Source: Accumulibacter sp003538495
GTDB taxonomy: Bacteria > Pseudomonadota > Gammaproteobacteria > Burkholderiales > Rhodocyclaceae
Length of the DNA stretch: 64,000 bases
NCBI RefSeq assembly: GCF_029255145.1
Contig: NZ_JAPUVQ010000026.1
Location: 1 to 64,000, forward strand
Direction: 5' to 3'
In this document: one piece after another, positions 8,758-17,038 of the stretch
How the letters are laid out: each line of letters opens with the position of its first letter
Position numbering within the stretch: position 1 is the first letter of the stretch
Position numbers and translations under genes: made by a program
The notes under the pieces: generated by a model
Told to the model about the DNA's origin: nothing
What the model saw: the letters and a program-made list of their open reading frames with translations, nothing else
Databases searched by the model: none

Positions 8758-9297
8758 CTAGCGCGGGGGCGGGGGCGGTGGCGCGCCACGAGGCGGCGGC
8801 GGCGGCAGCGGGCCGGCATCGGGGGCTCTGGTGGCGTAGCCCTCCGGCGGTGCGAAGTTGCCGATCACCGGTACCTTCTGGCCCCGTGCGTACATGCACT
8901 GAACGTAGCTCTGGTCGTAGCGTTGCTGCAGGGTGTAGCTCGAGGCGTTGCTGCTGGCGACGCCGCTGGCGCTGCCAACGAGCAGGCCGACGCCGGCGCC
9001 AACCGCGGCGCCGCTCGATCCATCGACCGCGGCACCGACTGCCGCACCAAGCAGCGTGCCGACGGCGGCGCTGGCGACGCCGGCATCGACCCCGGCCTGC
9101 GCCGGTGTCGTGCCACCCAGCGCCTGGCTGGCGTAGGTCCGGCACAGCGTGTCGTCGGCGCGGAACCTGGCGAACGACTGCCCCGTTCCGGGCAGCGCCA
9201 TTACGCTCGGCCCTTCGGGCGGATAGCTGGCGCAGGCTGCGAGGACAAGGACCAACAGCGGTGTCGCGGGGCGTAGGCTGGGCATGGCGAGGCTCAC
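8758..9297 (-). CDS. glycine-zipper lipoprotein with proline-rich tail
   Basis: The 179-aa product has a lipoprotein signal peptide with lipobox LAAC at the end of a 20-residue hydrophobic stretch. It then has a soluble Cys-containing segment (CRTYASQALGG) and an Ala/Gly zipper (about residues 65-115) typical of 17 kDa surface antigen/YMGG-like envelope proteins. A second soluble part (QQRYDQSYVQCMYARG) and a C-terminal run of prolines follow. It is likely anchored in the outer membrane. An alternative ATG lies 4 codons in. It is separate from the synthase gene, with a 127-bp gap. Confidence 0.7.
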   Translation of the reverse strand: MSLAMPSLRPATPLLVLVLAACASYPPEGPSVMALPGTGQSFARFRADDTLCRTYASQALGGTTPAQAGVDAGVASAAVGTLLGAAVGAAVDGSSGAAVGAGVGLLVGSASGVASSNASSYTLQQRYDQSYVQCMYARGQKVPVIGNFAPPEGYATRAPDAGPLPPPPPRGAPPPPPPR

Positions 9298-9591
9298 AAA
9301 AGATGTTTCGCCGCGTACCCGGCGGTACGCGGTCGAAGATCAATATAACGCAGTGGCGGTCGCTGGGCTGACGCAGGTCGGTGAGACGTGCCAATGGTCG
9401 CCTCATCGCGCTACCGGGCGACGACCGTCTGGTCCGACGACTGGCGCTCGCGAGCACCGTTTTCGACCGGCGCCAGCCGGCTCGCGTGTCGTCGGTGGCG
9501 GTTTCTGGTAGGCTCGCGGCGTACCTCCGATCACTGCCCGAGGCTCCGGCAAACGGCCGCAACGGCTACCCACTGTGAACTGACCGCCACC

Positions 9592-11559
9592 ATGCCTGAC
9601 GATCCGCCAAGTGCCATCGGCAATCTCGCCGACCTCGAGGAGGGACAGATCGCCCTGTCGCGCTATCTCGTGCAGCGCGATGGCGGCCTGTATCTGGCAC
9701 TTTCGCGACTGGAGGCGACTGCCGACCTGCTGGATTTCGTCAACCGCGTGATCGCCATGGGACTCTACTTCCGGGAACTGGATTACGCGCGTCTGGTGTC
9801 GCTGCTCTACGACGATCCCGCGAGTCGCGACGATCCAACTCGGACGGCGGCCGACGAAGTGTTCCTGGCGGTCGACATCGCGAAGTTCCGGCCGGAGCGC
9901 CGGTCGCTCTACAAGGAGTTCCGGGTCGACCGTGGCGAGGCGGTTTATCTGTTCGAACCGGTCTATCTGGAGGCAACGGCCGCGCACGGGCCTGATGGGC
10001 AGGGCAGTGATCAGCCGCTGGTAGCCGGTCGATCGGCGGCACCTGAAACGCGTACGGTCCTCGATTTCGACGAATTCATCGCCAATGCGTGGGCCAAGGG
10101 CGTGCGCTTCGGGATCGACGTGGCGATGGTCAGGGAAGGCTTCGAGCTCGACAAGCCCGAGCGGCGGGTAGTGGCCCGCAGCAGGCCCTTCGTCCGCGGC
10201 AAGGATGCCGAAATCATCGAGCAGGCGCCCGGTCTGCACCGCAACAACGCGCCGCGCCGACTGCTCGGCGACCGGGTGGATCTGCGCCAGTTCGAGACCC
10301 GCTATCCGCAAGTCGCCGCCGGCCTTCGGCTGGTGAAGAAAATGCCGCGCACGCTGGGGGTCGACGGGCGTGATGTCAGCGGCGCCGAGCTGCCTGCCCC
10401 CTTGCCCAGGGATTTCGACCTGGCGCGCCTGGCGGGTCCCGGCACCCGTGTCAGCCACGAAAAGGACGGCGAGTACCTGCTGGCGTCGGTTTCCGGCTTT
10501 CTCAACATCGATCGGCGCACCAACCAGTTTTCGGTGGCCGACAAGATCGTCAGTCACGAGGGGGTCAGCGCGCGTACGACCGGCGATCTGCTGCTGACTG
10601 GCGAGGCGTACGAACAGCACGGCGAAATCCAGGAGAAGCGCGTCGTCACCTGTCGCAGCATTACCGCCTTTGCCGACGTCTTCGGCAATATCGTGTCCAC
10701 CGGCGGCGTCGTCTGGCTGAAACACAATCTGGTCGGCGGCAGCGCCAGCAACGACGACGGCGACGTCGTCGTCGAGGGCCTTGCTTCCGGAGCGACGCTG
10801 ATCGCGCCGCATGGCTGCGTCAAGCTGAAACGCGCTGACAACTGCGTCATTGTCGCTCGGGAGGTGGTCGTCGAACGCGCGACCCAGTGCACCATCCTCG
10901 CCGATCAGCTGCACGCCGACCTCTCCGAGGGCTGCGCCGTGGCTGGCAAGACCATCCACGTGCGAATGGCCCGCGCTCGCCGGGAAGTCGATAACGTGTT
11001 CCTGGTGCAGGTGCCCGACCTGTCCGGCGACGAAGCACGGATCGCCGCGCTGCAGCAGCACTGCGCGGCGCAGGAGAAGGTTCTTGGCAGTCATCGCGCC
11101 AGGATCGACGCCTTGCGCGGCGAGAAGGACGTGGTCAGTTATCTGGCGTTGGCCGGCAAGTTGCGAGGCCGCGAAGCGAGCCTGAGCAGCGAGCAGCAGG
11201 CCGGCTGGCGGCGCCTCTCGGCGCTGGTCGCACCGATCTTGCGGACCCTCTCCCAACTCGGCGAAGAGGTCAGGGAACTGGAGGCCGAGGCCAGTGCCTC
11301 GGGCGTCGAGCTTGACGAAGCGCTGGCTGCCCGGGAGCAGGTCTGTCGCGCGATTGCCTGCACGATCGATCGCGTCGACGGCGAGACGCGAATTCATGCG
11401 CTGCTGGTCCGCCGCACCGATACGCCCTTGACCGACCTCCCGGGCAAGGAGCTGAAGCTCAGATTGCGCAACCCCGACGCGGCGAGCAAGAAGCTCTTTG
11501 CCGGCTCGGCGGGCAGCTTTTCCTGGACTTATCAGACGCCGCCGCGCCGGCCGGCCTGA
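9592..11559 (+). CDS. FapA/DUF342 family protein
   Basis: This 655-aa protein starts at MPDDPPSAIGN; codons upstream are open but lack family character. The central region (residues ~280-480) has the repeated short strands of the DUF342 right-handed beta-helix (SGFLNIDRRTNQFSVADKI, SARTTGDLLLTGE, VVEGLASGATLIAPHG). The C-terminal ~150 residues form a coiled coil (AALQQHCAAQEKVL to ELEAEASASG). DUF342/FapA proteins are polymer-like, poorly understood factors tied to flagellar or chemosensory regulation in some bacteria. No flagellar genes are nearby, so its role here is open. Confidence 0.75.
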   Translation: MPDDPPSAIGNLADLEEGQIALSRYLVQRDGGLYLALSRLEATADLLDFVNRVIAMGLYFRELDYARLVSLLYDDPASRDDPTRTAADEVFLAVDIAKFRPERRSLYKEFRVDRGEAVYLFEPVYLEATAAHGPDGQGSDQPLVAGRSAAPETRTVLDFDEFIANAWAKGVRFGIDVAMVREGFELDKPERRVVARSRPFVRGKDAEIIEQAPGLHRNNAPRRLLGDRVDLRQFETRYPQVAAGLRLVKKMPRTLGVDGRDVSGAELPAPLPRDFDLARLAGPGTRVSHEKDGEYLLASVSGFLNIDRRTNQFSVADKIVSHEGVSARTTGDLLLTGEAYEQHGEIQEKRVVTCRSITAFADVFGNIVSTGGVVWLKHNLVGGSASNDDGDVVVEGLASGATLIAPHGCVKLKRADNCVIVAREVVVERATQCTILADQLHADLSEGCAVAGKTIHVRMARARREVDNVFLVQVPDLSGDEARIAALQQHCAAQEKVLGSHRARIDALRGEKDVVSYLALAGKLRGREASLSSEQQAGWRRLSALVAPILRTLSQLGEEVRELEAEASASGVELDEALAAREQVCRAIACTIDRVDGETRIHALLVRRTDTPLTDLPGKELKLRLRNPDAASKKLFAGSAGSFSWTYQTPPRRPA

Positions 11560-11571
11560 CCGCGCGGCGGC

Positions 11572-14154
11572 TCAGCCCTCGGCAAGCCGTTTGGCGATGT
11601 GTTCGAGCGCTTCCTCGATCTGGTCGATCAGGATCAGGCACAGGTCGCCCGCCTGCAAAGTCGCCAGCGCGGTGTCGATGGCCAGGAACTCGCCATGGAT
11701 TTCCTGCACCTCGGTGGTCCGCGTGGCGTTCAGCAGACCCTGCTGCAGCAGCGCCAGTACTTCGCCATCGGCCCGCCCGCGCTGGCACTGATCCTGATAG
11801 AGCAGCACCCGGTCGAAAGCGCCGCCAAGGATTTCGGTCTGGCCGCGGATGTCTTCATCGCGCCGGTCGCCGGCGCCGCTGATCACCACCGAGCGCTGAC
11901 TGCCCGGCGCCGACGGCATGTTCTCAATGGCATCGACCAGAGCCTGGATGGCGTCCGGGTTGTGGCCATAGTCGGCGACCAGGGTGGCGCCGCGATAGCT
12001 GAAAACGTTGAAGCGCCCGGGTGCGGTCTGGGCGTCGTTGACGAAGCTGGCCAGTCCGTCGCGTATCGTCGCCCACGGCACCTCGAGTGCCCAGGCGGCC
12101 CCGATGGCGGCCATCGCGTTTTCGACCTGGAATCCGATCGCGCCGTTCTGGGTGACCGGGATCTCGCTCAGCGCGATGCGGTGCTCGACGCCGGCGCCCG
12201 AAGCGACGATCGCGTCGCGGTCGCGGTAGACGACGCGCTTGCGCTGTGCGCGATGCAGGGCCATCAGCGGATGGTTGCGGTCGCTGGCAAAAAAGGTGAC
12301 CTTGCCCGGGCACGAGCCAGCCATCCGGGCGACCATCGGGTCGGCGGCATTGAGCACCGCGACGCCGGTCTCGGGGGTGACGTTCTGGACGATGACGCGC
12401 TTGACCACCGACAGGTCTTCAACGGTGCTGATGTATGAAAGCCCGAGGTGGTCGCCGAGCCCGATATTGGTGACCACGGCGACGTTGCAGCGGTCGAAGC
12501 CGAGGCCCTCTCGGAGCACGCCGCCGCGCGCCGTCTCGAGCACCGCGGCGTCGACGTCGGGGTGGAGCAGGACGTTCTTGGCGCTCTTCGGGCCGCTGCA
12601 GTCACCGGTATCGATCCGCCGGCCCTGGATATAGACGCCGTCGGTGGTCGTCATGCCAACGCGCAGGCCCTGTCGACCGAGGATGTTGGCGATCAGCCGG
12701 ACGGTGGTCGTCTTGCCGTTGGTGCCCGCCACGGCGACCACCGGAATGCGCGCTTCGTCGCCATCGGCAAAGATGTTGGCGATGATTGCCTCGCCCACCG
12801 GCCGCCCCTTGCCGAACGACGGTTGCAGGTGCATCCGCAGGCCGGGCGCGGCGTTGAGTTCGACGATCCCGCCGCCTTGTTCTTCGAGCGGGCGCAGGAC
12901 GCTGTCGCAGACGATGTCGACGCCGGCAATGTCGAGCCCGATGGTCTGTGCGGCAGCGATCGCCTGCGCAGCGAAGTCGGGATGAACGTCATCGGTGACG
13001 TCGGTCGCCGTGCCGCCGGTCGACAGGTTGGCGTTGTTGCGCAGGACCACCCGCGACCCTCGCGCCGGGACCGACTCCGGGGTCAGCCCGGCGGCGGCCA
13101 GGCGCGCCATGGCCACCTCGTCGAGGCGAATCCTGGTCAATGAAGTGGCGTGACCTTCGCCGCGTCGCGGGTCGCTGTTGACCCGCTCGACCAGTTCGAG
13201 AATGTCGTGCATGCCGTCGCCGACGACCAGCGGCGGGTCGCGCCGGGCGGCGGCGATCAGCTTGTCGCCGACCACCAGCAGGCGGTAGTCGTGGCCGGGA
13301 ATGTAGCGCTCGACCAGCACCTCGTCGCTGACCTGGAAGGCCACCGCGTAAGCCGCTTCGATCTGTTCGCGGGTGACCAGGTTGACCGCCACCCCCTTGC
13401 CCTGGTTGCCGTCCTGCGGCTTGACGACGACCGGCGCATCGATTTCGCAGGCCGCCGCCCAGGCGTCTTCGGCGCTCAGCACCGGCCGCCCGATCGGGAC
13501 CGGGACGCCAGCCGCGTGCAGCAGGATCTTGCTCAGTTCCTTGTCCTGGGCGATCGATTCGGCGACCGCGCTGGTGCGATCGGTTTCGGCCGCCTGAATG
13601 CGCCGCTGGCGGCTGCCCCAGCCGAACTGCACCATGCTCCCCTCGGTCAGCCGGCGGTAGGGAATGTTGCGGGCCATTGCGGCGTAAACGATCGCCCCGG
13701 TGCTGGGCCCCAGGCGTACGTCTTCGTCGAGTTCGCGCAAGCGGTCAAGCGCTTCGCCGAGGTCGAAGGGCGTGTCGTCGATGGCGGCGATGCACAGCTG
13801 CTCGGCGAGTTCGAAGGCCAGCCGGCCGACGACCTCTTCGCTGTATTCGGCGACCACCTGGTAAGTGCCCGTCTCCACTGTCTTCGCGGTGCGGCTGAAA
13901 GTGACCGGACAACCCGCTTGCGCCTGCAGGCCCAGCGCCGCGAACTCCAGCGCCTGCGCCATCGAAACCGCTTCCTCGTGACCGGCCGGCCGCAACATCG
14001 CCAGTTCGGGGAAACGTTCGCGCAGACGCGTCTCGAAGTCCGGGATGTTGTCGATGTCGAGTTCATCCTCCGTACAGCAGACTATGGCTTCGATCGCCGT
14101 GTGCCGGCTCCAGAGGTTGGGGCCACGCAGGGCGCGGATACGCGATACTTCCAT
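11572..14154 (-). CDS. cphA: cyanophycin synthetase CphA
   Basis: This 860-aa enzyme makes multi-L-arginyl-poly-L-aspartate (cyanophycin) by ATP-dependent addition of Asp to the backbone and Arg to side chains. The N-terminal domain has LRGPNLWSRH. The ATP-grasp domain (about residues 215-475) has VVVKPQDGNQGKGVAVN and ends with IVELNAAPGLRMH. The Mur-ligase-like domain has the P-loop AGTNGKTTT near 477 and a full C-terminal lobe (PGRFNVFSYRGATLVADYGHN). Length matches bacterial CphA (~870 aa). It is the last gene of the minus-strand cluster, 87 bp after cphA-prime. The storage polymer forms cytoplasmic granules. Confidence 0.93.
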   Translation of the reverse strand: MEVSRIRALRGPNLWSRHTAIEAIVCCTEDELDIDNIPDFETRLRERFPELAMLRPAGHEEAVSMAQALEFAALGLQAQAGCPVTFSRTAKTVETGTYQVVAEYSEEVVGRLAFELAEQLCIAAIDDTPFDLGEALDRLRELDEDVRLGPSTGAIVYAAMARNIPYRRLTEGSMVQFGWGSRQRRIQAAETDRTSAVAESIAQDKELSKILLHAAGVPVPIGRPVLSAEDAWAAACEIDAPVVVKPQDGNQGKGVAVNLVTREQIEAAYAVAFQVSDEVLVERYIPGHDYRLLVVGDKLIAAARRDPPLVVGDGMHDILELVERVNSDPRRGEGHATSLTRIRLDEVAMARLAAAGLTPESVPARGSRVVLRNNANLSTGGTATDVTDDVHPDFAAQAIAAAQTIGLDIAGVDIVCDSVLRPLEEQGGGIVELNAAPGLRMHLQPSFGKGRPVGEAIIANIFADGDEARIPVVAVAGTNGKTTTVRLIANILGRQGLRVGMTTTDGVYIQGRRIDTGDCSGPKSAKNVLLHPDVDAAVLETARGGVLREGLGFDRCNVAVVTNIGLGDHLGLSYISTVEDLSVVKRVIVQNVTPETGVAVLNAADPMVARMAGSCPGKVTFFASDRNHPLMALHRAQRKRVVYRDRDAIVASGAGVEHRIALSEIPVTQNGAIGFQVENAMAAIGAAWALEVPWATIRDGLASFVNDAQTAPGRFNVFSYRGATLVADYGHNPDAIQALVDAIENMPSAPGSQRSVVISGAGDRRDEDIRGQTEILGGAFDRVLLYQDQCQRGRADGEVLALLQQGLLNATRTTEVQEIHGEFLAIDTALATLQAGDLCLILIDQIEEALEHIAKRLAEG

Positions 14155-14241
14155 GAACAGTTTCCCTTTCTGTTTGAGTCGGGACGCCGGGCGTCAGCTT
14201 CGGCTGGCTCGGCCGCTGCGCTGGCAGGCTCCGGTGGTCGA

Positions 14242-16413
14242 TCAGGCGATGGTGAAGGTTTCCAGCCCGGTGCGGATGATCTCGGGTGCGATACCGAGCG
14301 CCCATGCCGCGGCACTGGCGGCGAGGACGTTCTCGACCTCGAAGTCGATATCGCCACCGCCGGTCAGCGGGATCGCTTCCAGGCTGACGATCGCCTTCTC
14401 GTCCTGGCCGCTGGCGAGGATCACCTGGCCGCCGCGTGCGAAAACCGCCCGTTTGCCCTCTGCCCGGTGCGCGACGAGGGTCGGCTGCTCGGGGTCCAGG
14501 GCGAAGAAGATGACCTCGCCGTCGCACAGGGCGGCGATCTCGACCAGCATCGGGTGAGCGGCGTTGAGCACCGCCGCGCCGCGCGGCAGAACCAGGTCGA
14601 CCTGGGTACGCAGGACGGTGAACACCTGTTCGGCGGTGTCGACGTGAAAGCGGCCGAAGTGCGTCGCCGCGTCGACGTTGGTGATCACCCCGATCAGGCA
14701 GCGATCGTAAGCGAGACCTTCGCCGAGGATGGTGTCGCTGCCGTTTTCGAGGACCGCGGCGTCGACCGCCCGGTTCATCAGGATCCGGTTGGCGGCCCCC
14801 CAGTTGGCGCTGTCGCCCTTGCCGATCCGGCGGCGGTCGAGGAACAGCCCGTCGCTGCACGCCAGGCCGGTATGCTGGCCGGTGAGCGTCAGCAGGCGGG
14901 CGATCAGGCTGGCGACGGTGGTCTTGCCGAAGCTGCCGCTGACGCCGATCACCGGGATCCGTCCGTCGTCGCCATCGGGGAACAACTGGTCGACGATGGC
15001 GCGGCCGACCGGACGTGGCTCGCCGGTTTCGGGCTTGAGATGCATCAGCAGGCCGGGGCCGGCGTTGACCTCGACGATCGCGCCTCGCTGGCCGTCGAGT
15101 GGCTGGGTGATGTCTTCGCAGACCAGATCGACGCCGGCGATATCGAGTCCGACGATGCGTGCGGCGAGCGACGCGGTGGCCGCGGTGTCGGGGTGGACGA
15201 TGTCGGTGACATCGTCGGTATGGTTGCCGCTACGAACGATCAGCACCTCGCGACCGGCCGGCGGGATCGACTCGCCGCTGAAGCCCTGACGCGTTACTTC
15301 GAGCCGCGCCACCGGGTTGTCGCTCAAGGCGATGATGTCCAGTGGGAATTCCTCTTCGAGGCCGCGGCGTGGGTCGGAGTTGATCTGGCTGTCGATCAGC
15401 TGGTCGATGGTCGACTCGCCGTCGCCGATCACCTTGGCGACCTCGCCACGCGCGGCGGCGGCGAGCTTGCCGCCAATCACCAGCAGGCGGTGCTCGGAAC
15501 CGCGGATGTAACGTTCGACGATTACCCCGCTGCCTTCCTCGACGGCGGCGGCATACGCCGACTCGACTTCCGCAGGGCTGACCAGGTTGGTGAAGACGCC
15601 GCGCGCGTGGTTGCCGTCAGAGGGTTTGACGACCACCGGATAGCCGATGTCGTCGGCGGCTTCGCAGGCGTCCTCGGCACTGTCGACCAGGCGCCCCTCG
15701 GGAACCGGTACGCCGCAGGCGGTCAGCAGGCTCTTGGTCAGGTCCTTGTCGCGCGAGATGCCCTCGGCGATGGCGCTGGTGCGGTCGGTTTCGGCGGTCC
15801 AGATGCGCCGGCTGCGCGAGCCGTAGCCGAGTTGCACGAGATTGCCGGTAGCCAGCAGGCGGATCGCCGGGATGCGGCGGTCCTTGGCGGTCGCGGCGTC
15901 GACGATGCAGCCGGTGCTCGGACCGAGCAGCTTGCGCTCGGCCATGTCGGTCAGGTGGGCGACCGTGGTGGCGACGTCGAATGGCGTGTCCTGGATCGCC
16001 GCCAGCAGCAGTTCACGCCCCGCGTAGAGGCACGACCGCGTGACATCCTCGTGCCAGGCGCGGACCACCACCTTGTAGACCCCGCGCGCCGAAACCTCCC
16101 TGGCCTTGCCGAAACCGCCCGGCATGCCGGCCAGGTTTTGCAGCTCCAGGGTGACGTGTTCGAGGATGTGCGCCGGCCAGGTGCCTTCCTGCAGGCGGCG
16201 CAGGAAGCCACCGCGTTCGCCGTAGCTGCAGCGATGCTCGATCAGCGACGGCAGCAGGGCGGTGAGGCGTTCGTAGAAACCGGGGATGGTGTTCGACGGG
16301 AAGTCTTCGAGTTCGCCGATATCGACCAGCGCCTCGATCACCGGACGGTAGGTCCAGATATTCGGGCCGCGCAGGTAGCGGATTTCGAGAAACTTGATGT
16401 CTTTGCTTTTCAT
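14242..16413 (-). CDS. CphA-like cyanophycin synthetase paralogue (CphA-prime), C-terminally short
   Basis: The 723-aa protein shares the CphA layout: LRGPNIWTYRP near the start, an ATP-grasp domain with VVVKPSDGNHARGVF and IVEVNAGPGLLMH, then a Mur-type P-loop written SGSFGKTTV (~residue 491) instead of GTNGKTT. It ends at LETFTIA, before the Mur C-terminal lobe that CphA has, so it is ~140 residues shorter. Paired cphA/cphA-prime genes are known from Ralstonia and other betaproteobacteria. The shortened form also recalls CphA2, which polymerises beta-Asp-Arg dipeptides. Which activity this copy has cannot be read from sequence alone. Confidence 0.85.
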   Translation of the reverse strand: MKSKDIKFLEIRYLRGPNIWTYRPVIEALVDIGELEDFPSNTIPGFYERLTALLPSLIEHRCSYGERGGFLRRLQEGTWPAHILEHVTLELQNLAGMPGGFGKAREVSARGVYKVVVRAWHEDVTRSCLYAGRELLLAAIQDTPFDVATTVAHLTDMAERKLLGPSTGCIVDAATAKDRRIPAIRLLATGNLVQLGYGSRSRRIWTAETDRTSAIAEGISRDKDLTKSLLTACGVPVPEGRLVDSAEDACEAADDIGYPVVVKPSDGNHARGVFTNLVSPAEVESAYAAAVEEGSGVIVERYIRGSEHRLLVIGGKLAAAARGEVAKVIGDGESTIDQLIDSQINSDPRRGLEEEFPLDIIALSDNPVARLEVTRQGFSGESIPPAGREVLIVRSGNHTDDVTDIVHPDTAATASLAARIVGLDIAGVDLVCEDITQPLDGQRGAIVEVNAGPGLLMHLKPETGEPRPVGRAIVDQLFPDGDDGRIPVIGVSGSFGKTTVASLIARLLTLTGQHTGLACSDGLFLDRRRIGKGDSANWGAANRILMNRAVDAAVLENGSDTILGEGLAYDRCLIGVITNVDAATHFGRFHVDTAEQVFTVLRTQVDLVLPRGAAVLNAAHPMLVEIAALCDGEVIFFALDPEQPTLVAHRAEGKRAVFARGGQVILASGQDEKAIVSLEAIPLTGGGDIDFEVENVLAASAAAWALGIAPEIIRTGLETFTIA

Positions 16414-16564
16414 GGGCTCATTCCAGGCACGGACGGGTGGGCGCGCTCTGGCGCGGGAACGGCGGCAGGCGCTCGAAAAACAGCTGCGCCCGCGATTATC
16501 GCCGGTATAACGCGGCGGGCGCCAATCGGCTGACCGCCGGGCGCCAGCCTGGCGCTGGCCAGGG

Positions 16565-17038
16565 TCACAGGAAGCGATCCAGAATCCGCCGGCTGTGCTG
16601 GTCGAGCGCGTAGCGGTCGCGGATCAGGAAGTGGATGCCGTGGCTGTCGGCGATCAGCAGCGCCGGCGGGTGCAGGCGGCGAATATCCTCCTCGCCCTTG
16701 AGCACCAGAGTGCTGGCTCCGCGATCGGTTTCGACCTGCCAGGTGCTCGGCGTGGCAAAACTCGAGACGCTGACGATGCGGCTGATCTCGGGCATGAACT
16801 CGCGCCGGGCGAGCTCGTCTTCGACCAGACTGCGCATGGCGTCGGGCAGGTCGCTCAGCCGCTCTATCCACGCCAGTTCATGGCCGTGCGGGTCGACCAG
16901 GCCGATGCCGTCGTCGGCAGCGGTGATCGGAAAGGCGCGCACCGGCACCACCCCGAGGTGCGTCTGACCGTCGGCGGCGGTCAGTTCGAGGCGGCCGAAG
17001 GCGTTGCGTTGCAAGCGATAGTCGGGCGCGGCGTTCAT
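16565..17038 (-). CDS. DUF1854 protein, cyanophycin-cluster associated
   Basis: This 157-aa protein begins MNAAPDYRLQRNAFGRLELT and includes HLGVVPVRAFPITAADDGIGLVDPHGHELAWI and LLIADSHGIHFLIRDRYALD, features I associate with DUF1854. Its start overlaps the stop of the ABC transporter by 4 bp, so the two are translationally coupled. Function is not known. Co-occurrence with CphA and the exporter suggests a shared role in cyanophycin handling; that is inference. Confidence 0.75.
   Translation of the reverse strand: MNAAPDYRLQRNAFGRLELTAADGQTHLGVVPVRAFPITAADDGIGLVDPHGHELAWIERLSDLPDAMRSLVEDELARREFMPEISRIVSVSSFATPSTWQVETDRGASTLVLKGEEDIRRLHPPALLIADSHGIHFLIRDRYALDQHSRRILDRFL

Noticed and set aside
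13150..16533. 1127-codon open frame opposite the two cphA genes
   Set aside because: It is a shadow on the plus strand of GC-rich coding sequence; the minus-strand proteins carry all conserved motifs.
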